Shown: positions 11,641 to 24,061 of the stretch, in pieces
Layout: each line of letters opens with the position of its first letter
Numbering within the stretch: position 1 is the first letter of the stretch
Assembly: GCA_963971425.1 (NCBI GenBank)
Contig: OZ020519.1
Span: 10,060,028 to 10,124,027 of the forward strand
Origin: Bryoerythrophyllum caledonicum
Lineage: Eukaryota; Streptophyta; Bryopsida; Pottiales; Pottiaceae
Reading direction: 5' to 3'
DNA: 64,000 bases
The notes under the pieces: model-generated
Databases searched by the model: none
Told to the model about the DNA's origin: nothing
What the model saw: the letters and a program-made list of their open reading frames with translations, nothing else
Made by a program: the position numbers and the translations under genes

Positions 11641-14600
11641 GATATCGTGCAGTGCATCGAGGTTTAGTCAAGATGGAGCGAATCTAGCGGTGACTACACC
11701 GGATGCTGTAGTTATTTATGATGCCGACTCTGGCAAAGAGCTGTACTTAAATTGCCAGCAGCGGCTGTCGCATCTACTGCCTTTTCACCGTTGGGCACGT
11801 ATTTGCAAACTTTTCAGAAGCCTCAGGGGCAACAGAAGAATTTGACTCTGTGGGATTTGAAAACAGGATCTATCGTTCTACAACAATTCCAGAGAGCTAT
11901 TTCCAAAACCACATGGTCAGTGTGTTTTTGTCTTGAAACTCTTGTTTGCTGGACCTGTGGTATGCTTTTGTGCATTCCTGCTCAACTGACTCCCTCAGTG
12001 ACAACGTAATATTCTCTTGACTATCACATAACAGGTATGTTCGACGTAGCACATTGATTTCTTTGTTACTTGTCAGGCCAGTCATTCAATTCAGCGAAGA
12101 TGAAAATGTTGCATGTCCGCTGGTGACAAACGAAGCCCATATTTTCGATGGACGTGATTTCTCGAAAGGCAGCATTGATAAGCTTCGGTTGCCAGGAATA
12201 GAGGGTGTTCAACTTGCACATTCACCGGCTTCACATGTTGCTGCATACGTGCCTGAGATTAAGGTTTGCTGATTTGCTTTGTTTCCGGCCATTTATCTGA
12301 ATTTGTTGGGGATCATATCTTCTGCTATACTTCTGGATCTCTTGCACACAGCACTCACTCCTTACTTCCAGATTGCGAAGTTGAGTTTCGGTGTGGGAGG
12401 ATGGAGTCAGAACAACAAAGTACTTGCATTGAATGCTGTCGTTGCGAAATAGGTTTTGTAGAGATTTTCTCTAATTTCAGCTCACAAAATTTCTTTGTGC
12501 CAGGGTGCTCCCGCCAATGTACGTATATTCGAACTTGCAAGTGTTAGTCAAGCCCAAACAGTTGCTAGACGAAGTTTTTTCAAGTCAAACACAGCTCAAC
12601 TTCTGTGGAACAGAGGTTCCACGGGATGTCTGGTATTGGCTCAGTTGGATGTTGACAAAACTAATCGAAGTTACTATGGAGAGACTCGGTTGCACTTCCT
12701 GACAAGTGATGGTCGCCATGAAGGAGCTGTACCTTTGAGTGAGTCCTTGTTGTTGATGGTTTCGTCATTAGAAATGATCGAAGAAACACAATTGCATCTA
12801 TCTTCTTTGTTGGCGTCGACAGTTGTTAAGCCTGTTTGCAATGTACTAATCGTGCTTGTCTGATACACTTACTGACGAATTGTTTGAAATGTAGGCATGT
12901 GACTAATTTTCACCCCTTATTTTGTGTTTTCTGATGTGTCAGGTAAGGAAGGCCCGATTCATGATGTGCAATGGCCTCCAAATGGCGAAGAGTTTCTTGT
13001 GCTTTCCGGCTGTATCCAATCACTCATTATTATTACTCAAATAATCCTGATGAGTATATTTCCTGTAGGAAGAAATTGTGCTACTTTACTTTGACTGAGG
13101 TAGATTTTGTTAGCAGAAGCAGATATTGGTGTTTAAAATCTGTGTTATTGTGTTTCTTCCTACCATGGTGACTTCTATTACAGAAGAGGGCCATATCTTT
13201 GTTTTGAGCTTCTGACTTCTGGCTATTTATCTAGCAGTATATATCGTGAAATCAATACATTGTTGGGAGGATTTGGTCTTTGTTAGCCCTTAACGTTTGT
13301 GCAGTTATGCCTGCGAAGGCGACTCTCTTCAGCGCTGTTTGCAAGCCCATCTTTGAGTCTGGGCAAGGACCGTACAATACTGTGCGATGGAATCCTCAAG
13401 GCACTTGTATCCTCATGGCAGTCATCACTACGTGAATTTGGCCATTGTTTAATCGTTCGTGAAGTAAGAGTGCTACATGTTCAGATTATTGCTTATGTCT
13501 TGTACTAATTCTCTCCTTAATTTGCATTAAATAGCATTTAATAGTTCAATCAGTTTGAGATATAAATAGAACACTAGGCAACTAACCATACAGTCCATCT
13601 ATTTTGGTCCTGTATTTCGCTAAACCACATTTGGCTTAAGAGTGTGTCATGCATGGAGAAGTAATATGTAGGCTTGTTTTTGTTGGGGCACTCCTGCAAT
13701 GCCTTTTATTTGTTTACTCGAAAAATGCATACCGATTTGAAACTTAACATTTAGTGCAGTCTTCTGTTTGGCTGGTTTCGGTAATCTTCCCGGAGACGTG
13801 GTAAGTGTTACTGAATCTTTTTGAACATGAATGGACGCTTTTCGGTGTTCTCGGTAAAAAAGCATCATGAAACCTTGCAATGATGAATTTGTTCTGAATA
13901 CTGTACTTTTCATCAGGCATTTTGGAGTCGGGAAAGTCTGAAATGCCTTCAGACCATAAAAGCTCCCATGTCTGTTACATGTGAATGGTTAGCTGATGGT
14001 CGCTACTTCATGACAGCGACAACAACACCTCGACTTCAAGTAGACAATGGGTGAGTCACATGCTTTGTTTCAATAGCTTTGTTTCACTAAAATTGGCGAA
14101 TCGTTGGTCAATACCTTCAAATGAAAATATTTGAAGAAATTTTTGTGCTTGATTTCCACCATCAGTGATTTACAATGGGGCATTTTTAGACCCTTATTAT
14201 CTTCAATCAATCACTCAAAATAGTATATATATATATGATTTGGTTCATGATGGTGGCTTTGTTGTTTTCTTTTTGAACAGGTTTAAGGTCTTTAAATATG
14301 ATGGTAGTCTTAATTACGAGAAGAAATATGACAAACTTTGTCAGGTTCGTTATTCTCTGAGATATGGCGTTGGCCATCTCATCATTGTTGAGCTTCTATC
14401 TCTTTTTTGATGTTTTTGATGCGAAGTGAAATTCCCAAAGAACCGAAAACGCTTGTGATGACTGTCTTCGTTTAACAGGCTGAGTGGTGGCCTGCTTCAA
14501 TTGGAGTTTATCCAAACCGACCCCGTCTCCAGGGCCCCGTAAACCCGAAAGCAAGGTGGAAGCACCCAAGACTGTCCAAGCCAGCACAGGTATGAACAAG

Positions 14601-15653
14601 ACTTAGCATTAATTGCCGCTAGTTTGGGGCCTGTTTCTTTTTGCCCTGTAATTCCTTAATTACAGTTAGTCGCCCACCATGAAGTCCATGGAGGACCAAA
14701 TAGAATGGTGGTTTTGCATACAAGCTCCTGGTCTCTTACAACACTACCCTGGTGTCTTTTGAAACTCTTTAGTCTCTTATTTAAGATTTTTTTGGTGAAG
14801 ATTGCTGCTCTTTTCTAGAAACGTATTCTCCTTGTAAGTAACAGCTCGTAATATGGCGCATCAATCTGGTCCTTCCATGTAGGAAAAGTGGCTATGGTGA
14901 AAAAGGACATGCATGAGGCTGATGTATGCTTCGAAACAGTGTTGTATTCACATGGAAATACCATTTACATTTGGCGTGGTTGGCAGGTACTAAACCACGA
15001 GCATACCGTCCACCACATGCTGGTCAGTGAGCTTCTGTCAAAGCTCAGGTAATGTGGATTATGGAGACTCTGTTAAGAATCTTGCGGTGGCTGATTTAAT
15101 ATGAGAACATGTAGAATGGACCGTTAATAGGTGTTGAGACCTTGTGAGCTGACGTGATGGCCTATTACATAATGCTTGTCTACAATATGATAGGTGTCTT
15201 GTTATTGTTTTCTTGCTTCATGGACCTAATACTGCTGCGTTTGTTTCTACCTGCAGTTGTTTGGAGAAGAGGAACCATTAACAAAAGCAGGCGCAGGGTT
15301 AGTATAATCCACCCCGCATCTCCTTACTGTGCGATAATATAAGAGCTTTTATTTCATACCGTGTATGATACTCATGATACTCTCTGTTCTCAAATTGTTT
15401 GTTAGAAATGTACTTGTACTCACCTGAGCTCTCTGTTGTTAGTATTGTCAAGGTGCTTTGGAGCACTACGAAACACTTCACTTCATGTGACGATGTCAAA
15501 ATTGTCATTTTGTTCCATACACGTGCATGTGTATACGTTTGCTACTACTTAAAGTGGGATGTATGTATTGTCAGATCATCTGAGCTCAGCAAGAGTGCCC
15601 TGAAGAATCAGAAGCGGCGTCAGAAAAGGAAAGAGGAAGGTGGAGCATCATGA
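11641..15653 (+). pseudogene. EIF2A: Eukaryotic translation initiation factor 2A-like gene, multi-exon, with lesions
   Basis: eIF2A is a WD-repeat (beta-propeller) protein that can bind initiator tRNA. Exons deduced from GT-AG signals and homology are 11641-11915, 12077-12263, 12504-12738, 12943-13011, 13305-13406, 13760-13800, 13917-14050, 14281-14344, 14479-14589, about 14987-15048, about 15257-15294 and about 15586-15653. Diagnostic stretches include GTYLQTFQKPQGQQKNLTLW, ACPLVTNEAHIFDGRDFSKG, DVDKTNRSYYGET, GFGNLPGDV and the basic tail SKSALKNQKRRQKRKEE. Lesions: one base seems missing in the A run at 11749-11752, shifting frame between GKELY and LPAAAV; the exon ending at 14589 does not phase with the next; TGA at 15028 is in frame inside AYRPPHAGQ. 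The 5' exon encoding the protein start is not recognised. It is either a decayed copy or a gene with assembly errors. Confidence 0.8.
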
Positions 15654-17415
15654 AGCTGATTTGATGCGCTTTTAAGTTGTGAATTCGTGTGTCTCATATG
15701 TGCCCAGTTTGAGGGTTCTGTGGATGCCAAAATCAGATGGCAGCCTTCTTGAGCAGCGAAATGTTGGCGAAGAGATTGATCTGGGTACATACACTTATTG
15801 CTGTACGAATGACGTCTATGTTGCTGTTTACCAGAGCTGTGAACTTCTGAATTGTTTATGCACAACCTGACTGGTTTTGGCCTTTCAAATTGTTTTGTTG
15901 GCAGTACACGAGAATCCCTTCCCAACTTATGAAACGAACCAATGTCCCAATAACATTTGAACCTTTTTTTGAATTGTAGTGCAGCTCGTACCCAATAGAT
16001 ATTACTTACTAAATGATGGACCATAATAAATGGCTAAAGTTCGCAGAAGGAAATTCTAACGCTGCACACATCAATCTTCTGGCTCTTTGCCCTCTTGAAA
16101 TCATCTCTCTCCGCCATAAGACCTAATCACGATGAGAATGCACAGAGCAAATGATCTAAAATACACAAAAATCACCGAAAGAACTCCATACATCGATCTC
16201 AGCAACTAAATACCACCAGGAAATCAATATCAGAGAAGCAAATACTTCAAAATGGAAGTTTCGAAGACCGTGGGCGAGAAAAAAAAAAGAACGCCTGGAG
16301 CTATCGGAGAGGATGACAGGCTCCATTGTAGAATTGGGCTCCCTTGTATGATGAATGCAGTGTTGCTCCAGAAAGGACGACGGGAGATCAGTGGAGGATA
16401 TACAGATGCACAAGACCAATATTTAAGCTAAACCTCCCATGAATAATATTCGCACCATAAGTTAGTTGACTCGCACTTTACCTTCCTCTCTCCTTGTCTG
16501 CATGATGATCTGCTTGCTTTTTGTAAATTAGGTGTCACTATTGTATCTCGTTGAGGATACTACTGAATCTCACTTCATGATCTGATCATGCGTGTATTTT
16601 ATATTGTGAGGTTGATGCTGTGTTGGCGGAGGTACGTTGCGTCGGTGCAGAATATAAAAGGTATGGTGTGTTGATGATGGATGCAAGTGAGGTACTGATT
16701 AGGTTTGTGGACATACAGAAGCGTCAATGTCCCATGCATCACCATGCACGTATGTGTTGATTCGGTGGTGCTGTTTGAAGTTTTTGTACATTCGGTTCAT
16801 CATGTTTTAACTTGCTATCTTCCTTTACACTGTCGTTCGTGGAATTTCGTTCTGCAGAAAACTGTCGATCGATACAAACACTTTGACAATGTCCCGTAAT
16901 GTAGATACAATCTCTGCCTATACAGCCAACGCAACAGATTCTCATATTCTGTACGTCTGTTTCACTGTTTCAGCCTTGTTGACTGCCGCACCAAGGGCAC
17001 AGTTACATGTGAGGGGGAAGTCGACCAAATCCTCTACAAAACAAAGCATTCACCTCTTCACATGTAACTGTGATAAATCGGCGCGGAAACTGTTGGCGAT
17101 ACTTTGCCGGAGTGGATTTTGGAAGAAGCCCATATTTTTAGGACTTGTGTTGACTGAGAAGTTGGCCAGTTTCGGAATTTGAATTTGACTTCTGATAGGA
17201 GGTTGCCATTAAATGGTGACCTGCTATAGCCGTCAGCCGAAAATCTTGATTCAACTAAAAATAGTCATGTTATATTGTTTTAAACATCTCTCGGCAAGGG
17301 CTTTCCAATGGTATATGACATGTCTTATTTGGATAGAAACTCCGTGTGTAGGACCTGCTTAAAGAATTGATGATTGCACATTCTGATTCTTCGACTCAAG
17401 ATTCCTCGTACAAGC
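15654..17415. other. Intergenic region, nothing recognised
   Basis: No coding pattern, RNA gene or bounded repeat is supportable. The small ORFs here overlap on both strands and have no recognisable composition. Confidence 0.5.
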
Positions 17416-17620
17416 TGCCAAACGGAGAACCCTTATTCATAAGGCAAAGGAACATCTAGTGAACAATTTTAACCCTCTGAATTCATAAAACATATAAACA
17501 CCTTGCCGTACATTAGAATTATTAAAACAAGTCTCCAGCTCACATGAGTATCACGCTCACGCGTAAAGCGGTCCGCTGAGGAGTGAATCCGTGTCCAGTG
17601 TCAGTCAGCATACAGCATAG
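17416..17620 (+). promoter_or_regulatory. Upstream block shared by the coiled-coil gene loci
   Basis: The stretch AAACGGAGAAC, AAGGAACATCTA, CGTACATTAGA, then CTCACATGAGT and AAGCGGTCCGCTGAGGAGTGA recurs in pieces at 58680-58975 and 60861-60960. All three copies are in the same orientation and lie near members of the coiled-coil family. It is therefore part of an ancestral duplicated unit. A regulatory role is inferred only from its recurrence. Confidence 0.55.
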
Positions 17621-18250
17621 CGTGAGCACGACCCTTTCGCAGGTACAGCGAGAGACACGAGCACGGCCTTTCGCAGGCCCAATCAGGGGCTCCACATGGA
17701 TTTGTGAGAGAGAAGAGCATGAGCAAGAGTCTCGTTTTACGGTCCCGCCTTTCGCAGCTTCAATCAGGTTCTGACATTGGAGGCGTACGAAGAGCTCCTG
17801 ATGGCGAGAGACACTAGCACGGCCTTTCGCAGCTTCAATCAGGCGCTCGACATGGTTTCGTGCGAGACACGAGCATAAGCAAGAGACTCGTTGGACTCGG
17901 CCTTTTCCAGCTCCAATCAAGGGCTCCACATGGATTTGTACGAGAGTGGAGCATGAGCAAGAGTCTCATTGGACCCCGCCATTCGCAGCTTCAATCAGGT
18001 TCTGATGGAGGCGTACGAAGAGCTCCTGATGGTGAGAACCACGAGCACGGCCTTTCGCAGGTCCAATCAGGGGCTCCACATGGATTAGTGCGAGAGTGGA
18101 GCATGAGCAAGAGTCTCGTTGGACCCTGCCTTTTGCAGCTTCAATCAGGTTTTGATGGAGGCGTACGAAGAGCTCCTAATGGTGAGAGAAACAAGTACGG
18201 CCTTTCGCAGCTTCAATCAATCGGGTTCTGATGGAGGCGTACGAAGAGCT
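17621..18250 (+). repeat. Degenerate minisatellite upstream of the disrupted coiled-coil gene (left part)
   Basis: Imperfect copies built from GGCCTTTCGCAGCTTCAATCA, GGCTCCACATGGATTTGT, GAGCATGAGCAAGAGTCTC and GAGCTCCTGATGGTGAGAG; full units are about 147-149 bp. One submotif, about 38 bp around TTCTGATGGAGGCGTACGAA, is nearly identical to coding sequence of the family at about 39098-39135. The array is interrupted by Copia-1 and resumes at 23695. Confidence 0.75.
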
Positions 18251-18629
18251 TGTTACGATTTCCTACCACTAGTAACACACAATCTCAAATACAGAATACA
18301 TTTAGAAGACACAATCATTGACACGCTTATTCCTTACACCATTCCAGGAATAACGCTCCTCATGCAGAGCTCTTCTTTATTAACAATCTATGGTCAATTC
18401 AGCTAACACTATACATCGACATGCTGTAATCTATACTCGCAACACTCGCTTTGTAAGCTTACACTAGAAAGACAAAACAACTAACGATCATAGGGAAAAC
18501 TAAATAGTCCAAAGGAGAGAGACGGATGACGTCAGCAGAAGATTAGTGAAACCCTAAAAGGTGTGACGTCAATGGATGAAGAGTAATGGATGAATAATCG
18601 TATGAGTCTTCGAACACATAAATTCATCA
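18251..18629 (-). repeat. Copia-1 3' LTR
   Basis: 379 bp, direct repeat of 23316-23694. The adjoining polypurine tract reads AAGTGGGAG on the minus strand immediately inside the LTR (about 18630-18638). Confidence 0.95.
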
Positions 18630-18689
18630 CTCCCACTTGTTCGTATCTCATAGTCCATTGAACGTCATCACAGAACAACTCCCACTCGT

Positions 18690-21600
18690 TCACGTGACGA
18701 TGAGATTAACCATCCCTATCAGACTTCGAAGGGTCGTGAATTGCTCTTTCGGAAGTCCCTTGGTGAAAATATCAGCAAGCTGCGACTTCGTATGAATATA
18801 AGACACGTCAATTTCGCCAAGCTCAAATTTCTCACGAGAGAAGAAATACTTGCGCTCAATATGTTTTGTTCGCTTGTGAAATTTTGGGTTTTTAACAAGT
18901 CGAATTGCTGATTGGTTGTCGCATAATATCATAGTAGGTCAATCTTGGGATAAACCAAGACTATGAAGAAGTCATTGAAGCCATATGGCCTCTTTAGCAG
19001 CTTCAGCTAATGTCACGAATTCCGCTTTGGTTGTCGATTCAGAAACACACCCTTGTTTTTGTGAATACCAAGAGATTGGGCCGTTTGCCAGCTTAAAGAT
19101 GATGCCAGTTCGAGACTTGTGATCAGTTTGATCTCCACAGTAGTCAGCATCAACGTATCCCAGCACATTAAGATCTGGTGTTGAAGAGAAAACGATTCCA
19201 AAGGATATTGTACCTTTCAAATATCAGAATATTCTCTTAACTGCCATCCAGTGCGATTGTCTTGGATTCTTAGAAAACTGAGCACACTTCGTAACTGCAT
19301 AAGTGATGTCACATCGAGTAAGCACCATAGCATACATAAGGCAACCAATCGCTTGTTGATAGGGACCATGGAATATAAGATCTTCAGGTCCTGCTTGAGC
19401 AGAAAGGTCGATATGATAATCAGTAGGCGTGGAGACAGGGTTTGAATCCAACATCCCAAATCTGATCAGAATATCAATGATATATCGTGTCTGATGCAAA
19501 GTGATAGCCTTCGTATGAGGATCACGGTAGACTTCAAACCCGACATAATAATCCATAGCTCCTTTGACGACTTTGAAAAGTATTTCCAGATATTTTATAA
19601 CATCATTAAGACGTTTCATCTTGCCAGATGCTACAATCCCGTCATCGATGAAAATACCGATGAGAAGCATCATGGATTGATCGTGATAAACACATGAATC
19701 TGCTTCACTTGGAATAAGGTCATACGTCTTGAGAAAGGTGTCAAACTTGCGATTCCCCTGCCACTCACTCTGTTTAAGTCCATATAAACTCTTTTTGAGT
19801 CAGCATACCAAATTCTCAGAACCTGGATGTGTAAATCCTTCTGGTTGACTCATGAAGATTTCTTCCTCTATGTCTCCATTAAGAAAGGTTGTACCGATGT
19901 CAAACTGTAATAAATGCATGTTGCATGCAGCAGCAATTCCGAAAATCACGCGAATTGATGAGTGCTTTACCACAGGTGAAAAGGTTTCTGTAAAATCTAC
20001 ACCTCGTTTCTGTGAATAACCTTTCGCGACGAGTCTCGCTTTGAAACGATCCAATTCTCCAGTTCGTGTGTATTTCACTTTATACACCCATTTACAATGA
20101 ACCTTCTTCCTGTCAATTGGAAAAGGCACAAGTTCCCAGGTACAATTTTCTATCAAGGAATTGTATTATCGTTCCATGGCAATCTGCCAATCATGACGAT
20201 TGTCAGAAGAGATAGCTTGCTTGTAAGTCTGAGGTTCCATATAAATTTCCCCAGAATTAATCAGATAAGCTTGAGAACAACGTTGTTCTTCGTTAGGAAT
20301 AGAGGAATCCACTGTATGTTGTACCGAAGTACTGGTGTCACTATAAATATCGTTCATCGATCTGAAACGAGGAATAATTGGTTCACTTCTGGGAGAAGAT
20401 TCGGTTGGCACCTGTGAAACTCTCATGGGTGAGATAAACTCAACTGCATCTTGTACTTGAGTTGATTCACATAGCGCACCTTTTCCTGTATCTGTGTTGT
20501 TTTGATCCACTTCCACTGACGTGCTAGTTTCCATTCGCACATCAGCTCCCACTGATTCATCATTTTCCATTGATACATGAGCTCCCACTGCTCGAACTGT
20601 ATCAGAAGAGGAGGATGGGTTGTCATGACTAGTCGTATTACTGAAGGTATCAGGCTGACGAATAAAAGAATTACTCGTAATGAAAGTAGACGGTTCAAAC
20701 AGAACAAATTGCGACTTAATCTGCTCGTCCTCCAATTCACATTTGTCGCCTAGTTCATCGAAAATGACATCCAAACTTTCAACAATTTTGTTGACTGCTA
20801 CGTCCCAGAATCGCCAACCTTTACTTGTATGGCTGTAACCAACAAACCTGACAAGTTTACCGCGAGCGTCAAACTTGGTCCGCTGATGCTTCTCCAAGAA
20901 AATGTAGGCTGGTGATCCAAAAACTCGGTAATGATCCACTGATGGCTTCTGCTTGTACCATAGTTCGTATGGGATAAATCTACCTGTCTGTGTATTGATG
21001 GTTCTATTCAGGATATGTACTGCAGTATCGATGGCCTCAGCCCATAGAGTCATGGGAATATTCATTGCGAGCATCATGCTACGCGCTGCTTTACAGACTG
21101 TTCTGTTGTCCCGCTCAATATACCCATTCTGTTGAGTAGTACGAGGAGTACTAGTTTCACGTTTAATACCTTCGGAATCAAGGAGATTATCAAAAGCTAC
21201 ACTGCAGAACTCGCCTCCTCTATCAGATCTAAATCTGCGAACAGGATTTCCAGTGTCTCGATACACTATCTTCAAGGTTTTCCGAAATAAACCTATTACT
21301 TCTGATTTCTCTTGGAGAAAGTGTACAATCCTGAAGGAAGTAGCATCATCTTTGACCAGAAGATAATAGAATGATTTCCCTAAGGAAGGAATAGCAGTCT
21401 TTCCGGATAGATCGGCATGGAGGAAATCACCAGGGATATCAGACCGTTTCTTATCAGGTTTGGTCGTGTATGAGGATTTATGGTGTTTGGCCAAAACACA
21501 TCCCTCACAGAGATTCGGAAAATCATCATAGGTGGTTACAGGAAAACTCACCAGGGATTGAAATGATTGCATATTCTTCATAACTTGAAGATTAACATGC

Positions 21601-23105
21601 GCCATTCGCTTGTGCCAAATAAAAGAGTTCTTCAGCTGAGTCGTTGATGAAACGTTAAGCGTAGTAGATACTGGTGTATGGATCGGCAAAGAATCCTTAT
21701 TCAGATAAGGAGGAATGACTCTGATGTCAAGCAAAAATAGATGTCCATGTCTTGTTCCTTCGAGCACCTTAGTTCCTCTGCCTTGACCTCGTCTGAACTC
21801 ACATGTGTTGCCAACAGTCATGAATGAGAGACCCTTGTCAGTAGCAAGTCCAATAGAGAATAAATTCTGTTTCAGTTCAGGAACATAGAGTACGTTCTCG
21901 AGAATGCCTTCCTTTTCAACCCCATCAATGATACGGATAATTCGTATACTCCCTGTGCCTTGTATAGGCAGCTTTCGGTCATCCACAATAGTAACGCTCC
22001 ATGAAAGATTACCAGAAATAGGTGAGAAGGTTGAAAACCAGCTCCTATTATCCGTCATATGCTCTGTGGCTCCTGTGTCTCCAAACCATATGTCTGAACT
22101 ATCTGTGACAGAAAGGGCTTCAGAGTGTCGAGAAGTTGCCATGAAGGCGTATTCATTAGAAGAGCAATCGCTCTCTGAATATTCACTTTCTAAACCACTG
22201 TCGGAAGGACCTGCTGTAGTCAGATAAGCATCACTCTTCCGTGAAGAGTTCTGACTCTTATCCACATTGTCGTTGTAGCGCCTAGAAGATTGAGCATCCT
22301 CAGCCTTACGATCAATGAATTTCTTCGTCCCTCGATGTTCTTGACGCGGTTCAGTACAATCTCGTGACCAATGGTCACGGGCTCCACAATTATAGCAGAA
22401 TGTACGCTTCTTCAATTCCTTAAGGTAGGCTGCATCCCTTTCCTTAAGCTCTAGTCAAGACAGCTTCTTAGGTTTTGTCACTGCAGGCGTGAAATAAGCA
22501 GTCTCGGTGAGATTTTCTTTGTCCTGCTGCTTGAGAATGTGCTCATGCTGGAGAAGACGAGTCGTGATTGCTGATATGGTCCGATCCTGGGCTGGTACAT
22601 TAGCCCATGCTGCGACAATGTTGTTGTAGCTTGGCGGGAGACTCATCAATATTTTGGTGATGACCTGTGTAACAGAGAGAGGCTGGCCCAAATCTCTAAG
22701 AACACTCGCCATATGTTCAATGCGGTTAATATGCACCTTAATTGAATCATTCTTATTCATCTTGTAATCATAAAATTCAGCATGAATCATAAAAATGTTT
22801 TCAGCAGATTTGAACTGATGAAGGGAGCAGAGTTTAGACCACATATCAGCAGCAGTTGAGCAGGAAAGTAGGTCTTCCATCACTGTCGAAGATACAGCCT
22901 GCATGATAAGCATCCTTGCATGAACATTCTTCTTATTCCAAGCCGCGATAGACTCGACGAATGAACCCGTTGGAGGTCGTCGCTCGGTGCCATACACAAC
23001 CAGCGCCACCTCCTTGTACGCAAATAAAATCTCCATCGAGTGCTTCTAGACATTAAACTTCGTTCCGTCGAATACCTTCAACCCGGCCATCTCAGAGCGC
23101 TCCAT
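18690..23105 (-). pseudogene. Copia-1 gag-pol polyprotein, frame intact but with seven stops
   Basis: A single minus-strand frame runs the whole length. Gag (UBN2-type) comes first, then a zinc knuckle CYNCGARDHWSRDC near 22390, aspartic protease (FGDTGATEH), GAG-pre-integrase, integrase core (FLHADLSGK; FRSDRGGEF), reverse transcriptase (ARLVAKGYSQ; FIDDGIVAS in place of YVDD) and RNase H (YVDADYCGD; CDNQSAIRL; IDVSYIHTKSQLADIFTKG). Seven in-frame stops have plus-strand triplets at 23046, 22455, 20166, 19800, 19224, 18972 and 18939. No frameshift is seen. Each stop is explainable as TGG to TAG, CGA to TGA or CAA to TAA. The intact-frame yet stop-ridden state in a copy with about 99% identical LTRs suggests a defective parent mobilised in trans. 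Confidence 0.9.
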
Positions 23106-23304
23106 CTGAGAGAGAAAGAACTTCTAAAAGAATTTGTTCTAAACTACGGAAAGAGTTCCTCACAGGAATTGAATGAGCAGAGATAACCTAGGTTTAACAA
23201 AGTATTTTAGTCAACCGCTCCAAAAGAACATGACAATTCTTAACCTAAGCCATGGCCGACAATCTATAAACAAAATTTCTAGTAACGATAGAAAAACCGT
23301 TTAA

Positions 23305-23315
23305 GGCCCATAACC
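23305..23315 (-). promoter_or_regulatory. Copia-1 primer-binding site (initiator tRNA-Met anticodon-arm type)
   Basis: Directly after the 5' LTR the minus strand reads GGTTATGGGCC. This is complementary to the anticodon stem-loop of plant initiator tRNA-Met (GGCCCAUAACC), not to its 3' end. It matches the half-tRNA priming known for Drosophila copia and yeast Ty5. Confidence 0.65.
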
Positions 23316-23694
23316 TGTTACGATTTCCTACCACTAGTAACACACAATCTCAAATACAGAATACATTTAGAAGACACAATCATTGACACGCTTATTCCTT
23401 ACACCATTCCAGGAATAACGCTCCTCATGCAGAGCTCTTCTTTATTAACAATCTATGGTCAATTCAGCTAACACTATACATCGACATGCTGTAATCTATA
23501 CTCGCAACACTTGCTTTGTAAGCTTACACTAGAAAGACAAAACAACTAACGATCAGAGGGAAAACTAAATAGTCCAAAGGAGAGAGACGGATGACGTCAG
23601 CAGAAGATTAGTGAAACCCTAAAAGGTGTGACGTCAATGGATGAAGAGTAATGGATGAATAATCGTATGAGTCTTTGAACACATAAATTCATCA
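23316..23694 (-). repeat. Copia-1 5' LTR
   Basis: 379 bp. The two LTRs differ by two C/T changes at CpG positions and one T/G change. Confidence 0.95.
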
Positions 23695-23905
23695 GAGCTC
23701 CTGATGGCGAGAGCCACAAGCACGGCCTTTCGCAGGTCCAATCAGGGGCTCCACATGGATTAGTGTGGGAGTGGAGCATGAGCAAGAGTCTCGTTGGACC
23801 CTGCCTTTTGCAGCTTCAATCAGGTTCTGATGGAGGCGTACGCAGAGCTCCTGATGGTGAGAGCCACGAGCACGGCCTTTCGCAGGTCCAATCAGAGGCT
23901 CCACA
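23695..23905 (+). repeat. Minisatellite upstream of the disrupted coiled-coil gene (right part)
   Basis: Continuation of the 17621-18250 array after Copia-1. Two GAGCTCCTGATGG landmarks are 149 bp apart (23699 and 23848). Confidence 0.75.
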
Positions 23906-24061
23906 TGCGTTCCACATGATACCAAAATATAAAGTATAAATTGAACTGGAGTAGCTCAGAGCAAGCATTCGTTTAGCATTCATCTCCATCACATAGCTCA
24001 AAGTCTGGGTATCGAGTTGTTCAGTCCGACCTGAGGGTTGCAATTTTCAGTTTCAGTTAAC
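23906..24061 (+). promoter_or_regulatory. Promoter and 5' UTR of the disrupted coiled-coil gene
   Basis: Closely matches the region upstream of the intact paralogue (61290-61439): CACATGATACCAAA, GTATAAATTGAA, GTAGCTCAGAGCAA, CTCCATCACATAGCT and TTGTTCAGTCCGACCTG, in the same order. A TATAAA box lies at 23935-23940, about 125 bp before the ATG at 24062. Confidence 0.75.

Larger units (their letters stand above)
18251..23694 (-). mobile_element. Copia-1: near-full-length Ty1/copia LTR retrotransposon
   Basis: Two 379-bp direct LTRs bound 5,444 bp. They are flanked by the 5-bp duplication GAGCT (18246-18250 and 23695-23699), and the LTR ends are TG...CA. By eye the LTRs differ at three positions, about 99% identity, implying recent insertion. 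Genes read on the minus strand, so the 5' LTR is at 23316-23694. It inserted into the minisatellite of the coiled-coil gene promoter region. Confidence 0.95.

Noticed and set aside
12371..12450. Extra eIF2A exon reading IAKLSFGVGGWSQNNKVLAL
   Set aside because: eIF2A homologues have no such insert between VPEIK and GAPANV, and the frame soon hits a stop. Left as intron.
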